This document shows positions 8,026 to 16,216 of a stretch of 29,319 nucleotides of DNA, piece by piece. The notes under the pieces were generated by a model. It was not told where the DNA came from. It saw only the letters and a program-made list of their open reading frames with translations, and ran no database searches. A program made the translations under genes and the position numbers. Every line of letters begins with the position of its first letter. Position 1 is the first letter of the stretch. The stretch spans positions 1-29,319 of the forward strand of contig JAYQBG010000031.1 in assembly GCA_038137215.1 (NCBI GenBank), written 5' to 3'. The stretch is from JABJAG01 sp038137215. Its GTDB lineage: Bacteria; Pseudomonadota; Alphaproteobacteria; UBA6615.

Positions 8026-8496
8026 CTACTTCTCGACCAATGCCCCCAGCGATGAGCGTACCCGCGCCGGCAGGCGGGCCGGCCGCAAATCTCCATCCAT
8101 GCAGGCGAGACGAATTTCGAGTTCCACCAGAGCGGTCTCGCTCCCATCCTTGTCGCGTCTTGCGACGATCTGTTCCGCACGCATGCTCGCGCCCCGCAAT
8201 TCGCGGATACGCGTGCGTACCACCAGCCGATCGTCGAGGCGGGCCGGCGCGAGATATTCCGCGCTGCAACCGCGCACCGCGAAGGCGATGCCCGCATCGC
8301 GCATCAAACTCCGGTGCTCCGTGCCAAGGCATCGCATCATCTCCGTCCGCGCCCGCTCGGCGAACTTCAGGTAGTTGGCGTAATAGACGATGCCCGCCGC
8401 ATCGGTATCCTCGTAATAGACCCGGGCCGGAAACACATGACACCTACCGTCAAACCAGCCTGATGGACTATCGCGAAGATCGGCTTCAGCTTGCAT
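8026..8496 (-). CDS. ybgC: Acyl-CoA thioesterase YbgC (hotdog fold, Tol-Pal associated)
   Basis: YbgC proteins hydrolyse acyl-CoA thioesters; the gene commonly heads the tol-pal operon. The 4-hydroxybenzoyl-CoA thioesterase signature RVYYEDTDAAGIVYYANYLK is present, with the catalytic Asp at about residue 32, followed by FAERARTEMM and a conserved hotdog core. The start is set at ATG 8496, giving 156 aa, because GGAAG lies 6 bases before it and upstream residues do not look conserved; ATG 8502 is also possible. The start falls inside the last codons of ruvB, in another frame, so translation is probably coupled. Confidence 0.93.
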   Translation of the reverse strand: MQAEADLRDSPSGWFDGRCHVFPARVYYEDTDAAGIVYYANYLKFAERARTEMMRCLGTEHRSLMRDAGIAFAVRGCSAEYLAPARLDDRLVVRTRIRELRGASMRAEQIVARRDKDGSETALVELEIRLACMDGDLRPARLPARVRSSLGALVEK

Positions 8497-9595
8497 CGCC
8501 ATCTTCCAGCTTCGAATCATCGGGGTCATTTGTGGCAACCATATGGCCGTCCAGAAGATCACCCTGTGTCCCGGCCGTTGCGGGCGCCTCCAGCCCCATA
8601 TGCCCGTAGGCCGTCGGGGTGAGCATGCGCCCGCGCGGCGTCCGCTGGATGAAGCCCTGTTGAATCAGAAACGGCTCCACCACATCTTCGAGCGTGTCAC
8701 GCTCCTCGGATAACGCCGCAGCCAGCGTATCTATTCCCACTGGCCCGCCCAGGTGAACCTCGGCGATGTGATGCAGATAGCGGCGATCCATGGTGTCGAG
8801 CCCTCGGTCGTCAACATCCAGTCGCGAAAGCGCACCGTCAGCCACCTTGCGGTCAACCGGCAGGCTGTTCTCAACGAGCGCAAAATCACGCACCCGCCGC
8901 AGCAGGCGACCCGCAATACGCGGTGTGCCGCGTGCGCGCCGGGCAATTTCCATGGCACCGTCCTCGCGCATGTCGAGTTCCAGAAGCCGCGCGCCCCGGC
9001 GGACGATCGTGGCCAAATCGTCGGCGGAATAGAACTCCAGGCGCAGATTGATCCCGAACCGCTCGCGCAGCGGCGTGGTCAGAAGCCCCAGGCGGGTTGT
9101 CGCGCCAACCAGTGTGAAGGGCGGCAATTCGATACGCACCGAACGCGCCGCGGGTCCCTCGCCGATAATCAGATCGAGTTCGCCGTCCTCCATCGCCGGA
9201 TAGAGAATCTCTTCCACCGCAGGATTGAGGCGGTGAATTTCATCGACAAACAACACATCGCGCGGCTGCAGGTTGGTCAGCACCGCCGCCAGATCACCGG
9301 CCTTGGTGATCACGGGCCCGGACGTGGCCCGAAATCCGACGCCAAGTTCCTGGGCCACAATCCGCGCCAGAGTAGTTTTGCCCAGCCCCGGCGGGCCGTG
9401 AAACAGCACATGGTCCATGGATTCGCCACGCGCCCGCGCTGCGGCCACGAACACCGACAGGTTTTCCCGCACGCTCGGCTGGCCGATAAACGCGTCCAGT
9501 TCATCAGGCCGCAAGGCGACATCGACGCGGTCGTCGCCCTGGGAGGCGGGGTCCACGAGGCGCTCTTCGCGATCCTGTGCGGTCAGATCACTCAC
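8486..9595 (-). CDS. ruvB: Holliday junction branch migration ATPase RuvB
   Basis: RuvB is the AAA+ hexamer that drives branch migration with RuvA. Walker A GPPGLGKTT is at residues 67-75 and Walker B FVDEIH at about 116-121. The sensor block GATTRLGLLTTPLRERFG and arginine-rich RGTPRIAGRLLRRVRDFA are followed by the winged-helix DNA-binding part (QQGFIQRTPRGRMLT). At 369 aa it carries an acidic tail of roughly 30 residues (ending KLEDGDAS) beyond the usual end. The start is GTG at 9595, overlapping the ruvA stop as GTGA. This coupling fits stoichiometric RuvAB production. Confidence 0.98.
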   Translation of the reverse strand: MSDLTAQDREERLVDPASQGDDRVDVALRPDELDAFIGQPSVRENLSVFVAAARARGESMDHVLFHGPPGLGKTTLARIVAQELGVGFRATSGPVITKAGDLAAVLTNLQPRDVLFVDEIHRLNPAVEEILYPAMEDGELDLIIGEGPAARSVRIELPPFTLVGATTRLGLLTTPLRERFGINLRLEFYSADDLATIVRRGARLLELDMREDGAMEIARRARGTPRIAGRLLRRVRDFALVENSLPVDRKVADGALSRLDVDDRGLDTMDRRYLHHIAEVHLGGPVGIDTLAAALSEERDTLEDVVEPFLIQQGFIQRTPRGRMLTPTAYGHMGLEAPATAGTQGDLLDGHMVATNDPDDSKLEDGDAS

Positions 9596-10230
9596 TGGCC
9601 GAGCTCCTTGAGCGCAGCGGGGATCAGGGCATTCAGGCCGATATCCACACCTTCGGCCTGAACGACCCGGCTCACCGCGCCCAAGGCCTCCGCCCGCCCA
9701 TAGCCGAGATTGACGAGCGCGGAAATCGCGTCGGTGGTCACGCCGTCATCGGCCTCGACCGGGCTATCCGGGGGCGGCCCGCCCGCCGTATTCACCGGCG
9801 TCGCCTGGGGCGCAAAGGTTCCCCCCAAACTGACGATCTTGTCCTTGAGTTCGGTCATCAACCGCGCCGCAAGCCGGGGACCGACGCCGTCCGGTCGTGA
9901 CAGCATCGCCTTGTCCTGCGCCACGATCGCCGTGGTCAGTTCGTCCACGGTCAGCGTGCCCAGGATCGCCAGCCCGACCTTGGCGCCCACCCCCTGAACG
10001 GTGGTCAGCATCCGGAAGCACTCGCGTTCGCGCGCATTGGAAAAACCGTAAAGATGAATATGGTCTTCCCGCACATGGGTCTCGATATGCAGGGTGACCG
10101 GCTGCCCCACACCGGGGAGATTTCCGATCACGCGCCCCGGGCAGTACACGAGATACCCGACACCGGACACATCGATCACCACCCAGTCGGTCCCGATCTC
10201 GTCGAGCAAGCCTTTCAGTCGCGCGATCAC
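9592..10230 (-). CDS. ruvA: Holliday junction DNA helicase subunit RuvA
   Basis: RuvA binds four-way junctions as a tetramer and recruits RuvB. The N-terminal OB domain (MIARLKGLL, VIDVSGVGYLVYCPG, REDHIHLYGF) is followed by helix-hairpin-helix motifs (LTTVQGVGAKVGLAIL and LSRPDGVGPRLAARLMTELKDK). A flexible Pro/Gly linker then leads to domain III, which contacts RuvB (AISALVNLGYGRAEALGAVS). The length is 212 aa. The start is GTG at 10230, overlapping the ruvC stop by four bases (GTGA), and the end overlaps the ruvB start in the same way. Confidence 0.98.
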   Translation of the reverse strand: MIARLKGLLDEIGTDWVVIDVSGVGYLVYCPGRVIGNLPGVGQPVTLHIETHVREDHIHLYGFSNARERECFRMLTTVQGVGAKVGLAILGTLTVDELTTAIVAQDKAMLSRPDGVGPRLAARLMTELKDKIVSLGGTFAPQATPVNTAGGPPPDSPVEADDGVTTDAISALVNLGYGRAEALGAVSRVVQAEGVDIGLNALIPAALKELGQ

Positions 10231-10721
10231 TGCGCCGCCTCGACCATCTGCCGGGCGGTCATGTGGTGTGCATGACAGATCGCAATGGCCAGCGCATCGG
10301 CCGCATCGGGCGAATCCACAATCGCACCGGGCAGCAACACATTGATCATATGGCCGATCTGGGTCTTGTCCGCATGGCCGTATCCGACCACCGATTTCTT
10401 GACCGAATTCGCGGCGTATTCGGAGACAGGGATTCCGGCCAGCGCCGGCACCAGCAGCGCAATCCCGCGCGCCTGACCCAGCTTGAGTGTCGATTGCCCG
10501 TCACGGTTGACGAAGGTTTCCTCAACGGCTGCGCTGTCGGGATGGTGCGACGTCACCACGTGATGCAGACCGTCATGCAAACGGCGAAGGCGGATGGCAA
10601 GCTCACCGGTTCCCGACTTGATGACACCATTGGCGACGTGCCGCAGGCGGTTGCCTTCGACATCCACCACGCCCCAACCGGTGAAACGCAGACCCGGATC
10701 GACACCCAGCAGCCGCATCAT
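10227..10721 (-). CDS. ruvC: Crossover junction endonuclease RuvC
   Basis: RuvC is the dimeric nuclease that resolves Holliday junctions. The four acidic metal ligands of the family are visible: Asp8 in LGVDPG, Glu67 or Glu68 in AAVEETF, and Asp139 and Asp142 in SPDAADALAIAICH. The length is typical (164 aa). Two adjacent ATGs (10721 and 10718) are possible starts. It lies 33 bases after yebC and overlaps ruvA, matching the widespread yebC-ruvC-ruvA-ruvB order. Confidence 0.98.
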   Translation of the reverse strand: MMRLLGVDPGLRFTGWGVVDVEGNRLRHVANGVIKSGTGELAIRLRRLHDGLHHVVTSHHPDSAAVEETFVNRDGQSTLKLGQARGIALLVPALAGIPVSEYAANSVKKSVVGYGHADKTQIGHMINVLLPGAIVDSPDAADALAIAICHAHHMTARQMVEAAQ

Positions 10722-10754
10722 CAGCCCCGGTTTCCGATGGGTCCCGCGCGCATG

Positions 10755-11501
10755 TCAGTCCGTCAGCTCGGCCATGACATCGTCGCTGACCTCGAAATTC
10801 GTGGCCACGCGCTGTACGTCGTCATTGTCGTCGAGCACATCGATGAGCTTGAGCACGGTGCGTGCGCTGTCGGCATTCAGATCGACAGTCGTCTGCGGGC
10901 GCCAGTTCAGGCCCGCATTCTCCGGCGCGCCGAATTTCGAATCCAGGGCTTCGGCAACCTGACCGAAATCTTCGGGTGCGCAGACGATCTCGTGGTTGCT
11001 TTCACTGCTAGCCACATCTGATGCACCGGCTTCCAGCGCCGCCTCGAAGACCTCGTCGGCCGAGGCAACCTCGGCGGGATAGATCACCTCGCCCACCTGA
11101 TCGAACATGAAGGAAACGCTGTTGGTCTCGCCCAGATTGCCACCATGCTTGGAGAAGGCCGAGCGCACTTCCGAGGCTGTCCGGTTGCGATTGTCGGTCA
11201 GGGTTTCGACAATCACCGCAACACCGCCAGGGCCGTAACCCTCGTAACGGACCTCTTCGTAATTGTCGCCTTCGCCGCCGCCTGAGGCCTTTTCGATGGC
11301 CCGCTTGATGCGGTCATTGGGCATGTTCTGTCCGCGCGCCGCGGCGATCGCCGTGCGCAGACGCGGATTCTGGTCCGGATCGGGACTGCTACGGGCAGCC
11401 ACCTCGATCTCGCGCGCGAGCTTGGCGAAAACCTTGGCCCGCTTGGCATCCTGTGCACCCTTGCGGTGCATGATGTTTTTGAATTGGGAATGGCCTGCCA
11501 T
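10755..11501 (-). CDS. yebC: YebC/PmpR family protein (TACO1-like)
   Basis: YebC-family proteins were long annotated as transcriptional regulators; work on bacterial and mitochondrial members points to ribosome association and relief of stalling on proline-rich stretches. The start is set at ATG 11501, because MAGHSQFKNIMHRKGAQDAK is the conserved N-terminus and GGAG lies 10 bases upstream; the 21 codons before it are not conserved in type. Conserved blocks include MPNDRIKRAIEKASGGGEG, YEEVRYEGYGPGGVAVIVE, NRNRTASEVRSAFSKHGG and NLGETNSVSFMFD. The length is 248 aa. It starts the ruv series. Confidence 0.96.
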   Translation of the reverse strand: MAGHSQFKNIMHRKGAQDAKRAKVFAKLAREIEVAARSSPDPDQNPRLRTAIAAARGQNMPNDRIKRAIEKASGGGEGDNYEEVRYEGYGPGGVAVIVETLTDNRNRTASEVRSAFSKHGGNLGETNSVSFMFDQVGEVIYPAEVASADEVFEAALEAGASDVASSESNHEIVCAPEDFGQVAEALDSKFGAPENAGLNWRPQTTVDLNADSARTVLKLIDVLDDNDDVQRVATNFEVSDDVMAELTD

Positions 11502-11620
11502 GTCCCGAGCACTCCGATTTCGTGAAACCCGAAATGTGCGAAAGCGCGCGAAAACCGCGTTCATCGCACATGATCAATTGCGTAAATCTTGGTTTAGCGG
11601 ATTTTCGCCCGCGTCGAGAA

Positions 11621-11636
11621 GCCCCGATTTCGGGGC
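11621..11636 (-). terminator. Weak terminator-like hairpin after the YmdB-type gene
   Basis: Perfect six-base-pair stem GCCCCG/CGGGGC with a four-base loop just past the stop at 11646. It lacks a proper T-tract (TTCTCG follows), so it may only slow or protect transcript ends. Confidence 0.3.
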
Positions 11637-11645
11637 CGGTCGCGC

Positions 11646-12488
11646 CTACTCGGCGGCTTCGCGGCGCGGTGGCAGGAAGTTGGGCCATGCCGGGCGAAGC
11701 CGACCGCCCAGAACGAGCGGCGCGGCGCGCGTCGCTAGACCCGTTTTGTCGTCCGTTTCCACATACAACGCACACAGGGTTGCCGGCCCGGTGGCCGGCG
11801 ACAACCGCTCCGAGACGAGCTTGCTGCGGAACCGCGCCACGGCGATATCCTTCTTCATGCCGATCACGGAATCATAGTCGCCACACATCCCGGCGTCCGA
11901 CTGAAAGGCCGTTCCGCCGGGCAGCACCTGCGCATCGGCGGTCGGGACGTGGGTGTGGGTCCCCACCACCACGCTGGCCCGGCCGTCGCTGATATGCGCC
12001 AGCGCTGCCTTCTCGGAGGTGGCTTCGCCGTGAATATCGATCAGAATGGCATCGACGGCTGACCCCAACGGATGCTGGTTGAGCACCGTGTCGATGGCGA
12101 CGAACGGGTCGTCGAGCAGTTCCATGAACAGCCGGCACATGGCGTTCACGACCAGCACCGAGCGCCCGTCGTGAAGCTTGATCACCGAAGCGCCCTGCCC
12201 CGGCGTGCCGGCGGCATAGTTGATCGGGCGAATAAGCCGGGGGTTGGCATCGATATAGGAGACGATCTCGCGCTGATCCCAGACATGATTGCCTGTGGTG
12301 ATCGCGTCCGCACCGACTTCGAAAAGTTCATCGCAAATCTTGCCGGTCAGCCCGAACCCGTGGGCCGCGTTCTCGGCATTGACCACCACCAGGTCCAGAC
12401 CGAGCTCCTCGCGCAATCCCGGCAGGTTCTGGAGTACAACTTCGCGCCCGGCGCGGCCGACCAGATCGCCACAAAACAATATCTTCAT
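11646..12488 (-). CDS. YmdB-type metallophosphoesterase (2',3'-cyclic nucleotide phosphodiesterase family)
   Basis: This is a TIGR00282/YmdB-type calcineurin-like phosphoesterase; the Bacillus member hydrolyses 2',3'-cAMP and affects biofilm and motility programmes, but the role in alphaproteobacteria is not established. Metal-binding motifs are visible: CGDLVG, VVNAENAAHGFG, TTGNHVWDQ, LIDIHGEATSEK and VVGTHTHVPTAD, and the FQSDAGMCGDYDSVIGM block is characteristic. The start at ATG 12488 (MKILFCGDLVG) is preferred over 12539, since AGGG lies about 6 bases upstream and the family starts this way. It begins 8 bases after the cyclo-ligase stop. The length is 280 aa. Confidence 0.9.
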   Translation of the reverse strand: MKILFCGDLVGRAGREVVLQNLPGLREELGLDLVVVNAENAAHGFGLTGKICDELFEVGADAITTGNHVWDQREIVSYIDANPRLIRPINYAAGTPGQGASVIKLHDGRSVLVVNAMCRLFMELLDDPFVAIDTVLNQHPLGSAVDAILIDIHGEATSEKAALAHISDGRASVVVGTHTHVPTADAQVLPGGTAFQSDAGMCGDYDSVIGMKKDIAVARFRSKLVSERLSPATGPATLCALYVETDDKTGLATRAAPLVLGGRLRPAWPNFLPPRREAAE

Positions 12489-12496
12489 CTCAAACC

Positions 12497-13147
12497 CTAT
12501 TCCGTCACACGCAACGCAGCAGATTCCGTCACGATCCAATCGAGCCGTATATCATGAGGACCGGCTGGCAAGTCGTCGCGGACCTGCCCCGAAAACGCAA
12601 GCCCTACTGTCAACACAGCCTTCGTTTCGCGCAGCGCCGCGATCGTCCGGTCATAATAGCCACCGCCATAGCCGAGCCGGTAACCGCGCCGGTCGAAGGC
12701 CAGCATCGGCACCAAAATCATGTCGGGCAGAACCTGTTCGGCATCCGCTGGCGGCACCTGGATCCCGTAGGCGCCGCCGCGCAATGGCGCACCAGTTTCC
12801 CAGCGCCGAAACGCCAGCGGCGCGTCCGGTGCCACGACATCGGGCAGACACAAGCCGGAGCCGCGCGCGGCGAGCTGTTCCATCAACCCGCGCGGATCCA
12901 GCTCGCTACCGATGGGCATGTAGCCGGCGATCACGGTGCCGATTCCGGTTTGCGTCACCAGTTCTGTTTCGGTCATAAATCGCGCCGCCACGCCCGTTGC
13001 GGCCGCTGCTCCCAGGCCCGAGCTCAACGCATCGCGGTTTGCGCGCGCCGCGCTGCGATGGCGGAATTTCTCCGCGTCGATATGGTCTGGCGGGGTGGCG
13101 ATGGCGCGAACCTTCAATTCAGACGGCGTACAATTCAGGCGGAGCAA
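12497..13147 (-). CDS. 5-formyltetrahydrofolate cyclo-ligase
   Basis: The enzyme converts 5-formyl-THF to 5,10-methenyl-THF with ATP, returning folate to the one-carbon pool. Visible motifs are IAGYMPIGSELDPRGLM, the ATP-binding loop LGYGGGYYDRTIA and VGLAFSGQ. The start is uncertain: TTG 13147 opens the frame, with another TTG at 13117. The conserved part begins near residue 24 (DAEKFRHRSAARANRDAL), so the first 20 residues may not be translated. It lies immediately downstream of 6S RNA, as ygfA does in many proteobacteria, where the two are co-transcribed. Confidence 0.9.
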   Translation of the reverse strand: MLRLNCTPSELKVRAIATPPDHIDAEKFRHRSAARANRDALSSGLGAAAATGVAARFMTETELVTQTGIGTVIAGYMPIGSELDPRGLMEQLAARGSGLCLPDVVAPDAPLAFRRWETGAPLRGGAYGIQVPPADAEQVLPDMILVPMLAFDRRGYRLGYGGGYYDRTIAALRETKAVLTVGLAFSGQVRDDLPAGPHDIRLDWIVTESAALRVTE

Positions 13148-13194
13148 AGGTGGACGGCGCCAGGCGAAGGTCGGCGAACGGGAAGTCCACCGAG

Positions 13195-13357
13195 ACCTGC
13201 TAAAAGCAGGTGGGCGCCGTGATGCCGAAACCTCGATCCCGACAGGGACAGCTCCCTAGTGGATTAGTAAGGTCTCCAGGACTAGTTGCCGCCTGACGCG
13301 GCGCCCAGCAAACCGTCCGGTTATGAGGGTAGGCTTGCGAGGGGCCACCTGCAACCA
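13195..13357 (-). ncRNA. ssrS: 6S RNA (regulator of RNA polymerase)
   Basis: 6S RNA mimics an open promoter and sequesters housekeeping RNA polymerase. This 228-base gap between zapA and the cyclo-ligase is the conserved location of the gene. Read on the minus strand, a closing stem pairs GCAGGTGG (13352-13345) with CCACCTGC (13213-13206). Inside, GGAC and GTCC close a long arm that holds a GC-rich hairpin around CGCGTCAGGCGG. This gives the long, bulged single-rod shape of 6S RNA at about 150-160 nt. The 3' end also forms ACCTGC-TTTTA-GCAGGT. The ends are estimated from the stem; a covariance-model search would settle them. Confidence 0.72.
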
Positions 13358-13374
13358 CGCGATGCCGGACTTTG

Positions 13375-13716
13375 TCAGTCCCGGGCCAGAACGCCTGCAA
13401 GCTGCTCGATCCGGGCCGCCAGCGCATCGATCTGGCCCGCCAGCTTGTCCTCGGTATTATCGATGGCGCTTTGCGTGTCACGCGCGGCCTGATTGCGGGC
13501 GTCTTCGAGCTCTTCGCGCAAATCCGACAATTCGTCGGTGACCAGCAGGCCGGCCATCACCATCAGGCTGGTATCGCCAATCTGTCCGACCTCACCGACC
13601 AGTTCCCCGACCTTCCCGTCCAGATAGCGGGCCAGGCTAGAGAGATGAGCTTCCTGGCCGTCTTCGCAGGCAATGCGATAGTCGCGTCCGTTGATCTTGA
13701 TCTCGACCTGAGCCAA
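13375..13716 (-). CDS. zapA: Cell division protein ZapA
   Basis: ZapA binds and bundles FtsZ filaments at midcell. The protein (113 aa) has the N-terminal ZapA head (VEIKINGRDYRIACEDGQE, then LARYLDGKVGELVGEVGQIG and LMVMAGLLVTDEL) and a C-terminal coiled coil from about residue 60 (LSDLREELEDARNQAAR). The start codon is TTG at 13716, fixed by the conserved MAQVEI-type N-terminus, with GGGG about 7 bases upstream. It follows the DUF4164-like gene by 12 bases and precedes 6S RNA by about 20 bases. Confidence 0.93.
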   Translation of the reverse strand: MAQVEIKINGRDYRIACEDGQEAHLSSLARYLDGKVGELVGEVGQIGDTSLMVMAGLLVTDELSDLREELEDARNQAARDTQSAIDNTEDKLAGQIDALAARIEQLAGVLARD

Positions 13717-13728
13717 AGCGCGTCCCCG

Positions 13729-13971
13729 TTATTCGTCGAGCATGTTTCGCAAACGCCCGATCGCATCGTCAAGGCGTGAGGACACGGTGCCCGAGGTTTC
13801 CCGCAGCGCGGCGAAATCGGACTTCAGCTTGTCGAGTTCGGCCTGCAGCTGGGCGTTCTGTTCGGAGGCAGCCTGCGATTGCCCGTCATGCTGCAGCCGT
13901 TCAGCAACGGCTTTCTCAAGCGTCGTCATCGCCGCATCCAGGCGATCATTGGCTTCGTTCAGTTTCGACAT
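13729..13971 (-). CDS. Small coiled-coil protein, DUF4164-like
   Basis: An 80-residue protein that is almost entirely heptad-like helix (NDRLDAAMTTLEKAVAERL, QNAQLQAELDKLKSDFAAL, VSSRLDDAIGRLRNMLDE), with no signal peptide or membrane segment. Small coiled-coil proteins of the DUF4164 group are commonly encoded just before zapA in alphaproteobacteria. By position it may be a ZapB-like partner in Z-ring organisation, but that is inference. It is the first gene of the minus-strand block, facing transketolase across a 214-base divergent gap. Confidence 0.8.
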   Translation of the reverse strand: MSKLNEANDRLDAAMTTLEKAVAERLQHDGQSQAASEQNAQLQAELDKLKSDFAALRETSGTVSSRLDDAIGRLRNMLDE

Positions 13972-14083
13972 GGCTCAACTCTCTGATTGCGCGCATCGTA
14001 CGCATGGGCGAGTCGCACGGTCAACCGAGGGCACACCATGAAAGCCCCGGAAACATGCGGTGGAAAACCCGTAGAAACAGGCG

Positions 14084-14112
14084 TTGACGGCCTGCGGGGG
14101 GACCGGCATGTT
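14084..14112 (+). promoter_or_regulatory. Possible promoter for transketolase
   Basis: TTGACG (14084-14089), a 17-base spacer and CATGTT (14107-14112), in the 214-base divergent gap about 75 bases before the tkt start. The -35 is good and the -10 is weak (three of six). Confidence 0.28.
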
Positions 14113-14185
14113 GCGGCCGCGAGACGACCCGCGCATTTCTTCGTTCCGTCATTCATTCGCCCCCTCGAAAGGCGTCAGACGCATC

Positions 14186-16177
14186 ATGAACGCAGCCACT
14201 TCATCTGCAGACCACAAGCAACTTGCCAACGCCATCCGTGCGCTCTCCATGGACGCTGTCCAGCGCGCCAATTCGGGCCACCCCGGTGCCCCGATGGGCA
14301 TGGCCGACATGGCAACCGTACTGTTTACCCGCCACCTGAAATTCGACGCCGCCAATCCGGACTGGCCCGACCGCGACCGGTTTGTCCTGTCGAACGGCCA
14401 TGCATCGATGCTTCTCTATTCGCTGCTGTATCTCACCGGCTCTCCGGATATGACGATCGAAGAACTCAAAAACTTCCGTCAGATGGGCAGCCGGACACCG
14501 GGGCACCCCGAATACGGTCACGCCGCGGGTGTGGAAACCACCACGGGTCCGCTGGGTCAGGGCATTGCCAGTGCTGTCGGCATGGCGCTCGCCGAACGGT
14601 TGATGAATGCCCGCTACGGGGACGATCTCGTCGATCACCACACGTATGTTTTCGCCGGCGATGGCTGCCTGATGGAGGGAATCAGTCACGAAGCGATTTC
14701 CATGGCGGGGCATCTGAAGCTCGGTCGCCTGATCGTCCTGTTCGACGACAACGACATCTCGATTGATGGCGGCACAGATCTCTCTGTCTCCGACGATCAG
14801 CTCGCCCGCTTCAAGGCGAGCGGCTGGGATGTGGCCCGCGTGGACGGGCACGACCCCGACGCCATCGACGCCGCAATCACGGCTACCAAGACAACCGACA
14901 CACCTTCACTGATCGCCTGCCGTACGGTGATCGGCTACGGCTCACCGTCCAAGCAGGGCACCGCCGCGACCCATGGCGCACCACTGGGTGAAGACGAGAT
15001 CGCCGCCACCCGCGAGGCCCTCGGCTGGCCCCATGCACCCTTCGAGATTCCCGATGACGTGCTCAATACCTGGCGCAGCGCCGGGTCACGCGGAACCTCC
15101 GAGCGCACCGCCTGGGAAGGCCGTCTCGCCGGAGCCGACAGCAGGCTGCGCGGGACATTTGAAGCCGCCATCTCCGGCGCCCTGCCCGCCGCTTTCGAAG
15201 ATACGGTCAACGCACACAAGAAGCGGCTGAGCGAAGAAGAACCCAAATGGGCGACGCGGAAATCGAGCCAGGAAGCCCTGGAGGTCATCACGCCGGTTGT
15301 TGAAACCATGATCGGCGGTTCGGCTGATCTGACGGGATCCAACAACACCAAATCGGCCTGCATGGATCCGGTCTCGGCCGACGACTTCAGCGGCCGGTAC
15401 ATGTATTACGGTGTGCGCGAACATGGCATGGCCGCGGTCATGAACGGGCTGGCCCTGCATGGCGGCCTGATCCCCTATTCCGGCACCTTCCTGACCTTCA
15501 CCGACTACTGCCGCCCCTCGATCCGCCTGTCGGCGTTGATGGGCCTGCGTGTCATTTATGTCATGACCCATGATTCCATCGGCCTGGGTGAAGACGGACC
15601 GACCCATCAGCCGGTCGAACACATTTCCAGCCTGCGGGCGATGCCCAACGTCAATGTTTTCCGTCCAGCCGATGCGGTCGAAACCGCCGAGGCCTGGGCG
15701 CTGGCGCTGCAGAGCGAGACCTCACCGTCCATTCTGGCGCTGACCCGCCAGGGCATCCCGACGGTGCGCACGGCACATACGGACGAAAACCTGAGCGCGC
15801 GCGGGGCCTATGTACTCCGCGAAGCGGACGGAGACCGCGCGGCGACCATCCTGGCCACAGGCTCGGAAGTCGAGTTGGCGCTGGCCGCCCGTGACACCCT
15901 TCAGGCTGGCGGCATTCCCACCGCGGTGGTGTCCATGCCGTGCTGGGAATTGTTCGATGCACAGGACGGGGCCTATCGCACCGAAACCCTCGGTGACGGC
16001 GTGCGTGTTGCGGTCGAGGCCGGCGTGACCTTCGGATGGTCCCGCTACGGCGTCGATGAAGCCAATGTCATTGGCATGTCGGGCTTCGGGGCATCCGCAC
16101 CGGCGCCGGAAGTTTACGAACATTTTGGGATCACGGCGGACGCCGTGGTCGAACGCGTCAAGTCGGCAATCGGCTGA
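14186..16177 (+). CDS. tkt: Transketolase
   Basis: Thiamine-diphosphate enzyme that moves two-carbon units between ketoses and aldoses in the pentose phosphate or Calvin pathways. The start at ATG 14186 gives 663 aa, the family length, and begins before the conserved LANAIRALSMDAVQ; the 34 upstream codons are not conserved in type. Motifs are ANSGHPGAPMGMADM, FVLSNGHASMLLYS, the ThDP/Mg site AGDGCLMEGISHEA with DDNDISIDG, the pyrimidine domain block YGVREHGMAAVMNG, and GEDGPTHQPVEHISSLRAMP. gap follows 39 bases later, so they probably form one operon. No RuBisCO or phosphoribulokinase gene is nearby, so a Calvin-cycle role is not indicated. Confidence 0.97.
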   Translation: MNAATSSADHKQLANAIRALSMDAVQRANSGHPGAPMGMADMATVLFTRHLKFDAANPDWPDRDRFVLSNGHASMLLYSLLYLTGSPDMTIEELKNFRQMGSRTPGHPEYGHAAGVETTTGPLGQGIASAVGMALAERLMNARYGDDLVDHHTYVFAGDGCLMEGISHEAISMAGHLKLGRLIVLFDDNDISIDGGTDLSVSDDQLARFKASGWDVARVDGHDPDAIDAAITATKTTDTPSLIACRTVIGYGSPSKQGTAATHGAPLGEDEIAATREALGWPHAPFEIPDDVLNTWRSAGSRGTSERTAWEGRLAGADSRLRGTFEAAISGALPAAFEDTVNAHKKRLSEEEPKWATRKSSQEALEVITPVVETMIGGSADLTGSNNTKSACMDPVSADDFSGRYMYYGVREHGMAAVMNGLALHGGLIPYSGTFLTFTDYCRPSIRLSALMGLRVIYVMTHDSIGLGEDGPTHQPVEHISSLRAMPNVNVFRPADAVETAEAWALALQSETSPSILALTRQGIPTVRTAHTDENLSARGAYVLREADGDRAATILATGSEVELALAARDTLQAGGIPTAVVSMPCWELFDAQDGAYRTETLGDGVRVAVEAGVTFGWSRYGVDEANVIGMSGFGASAPAPEVYEHFGITADAVVERVKSAIG

Positions 16178-16216
16178 CGCGTCAATCGGAAAGCAGGAAA
16201 GAACGAGGAGAGAGTG

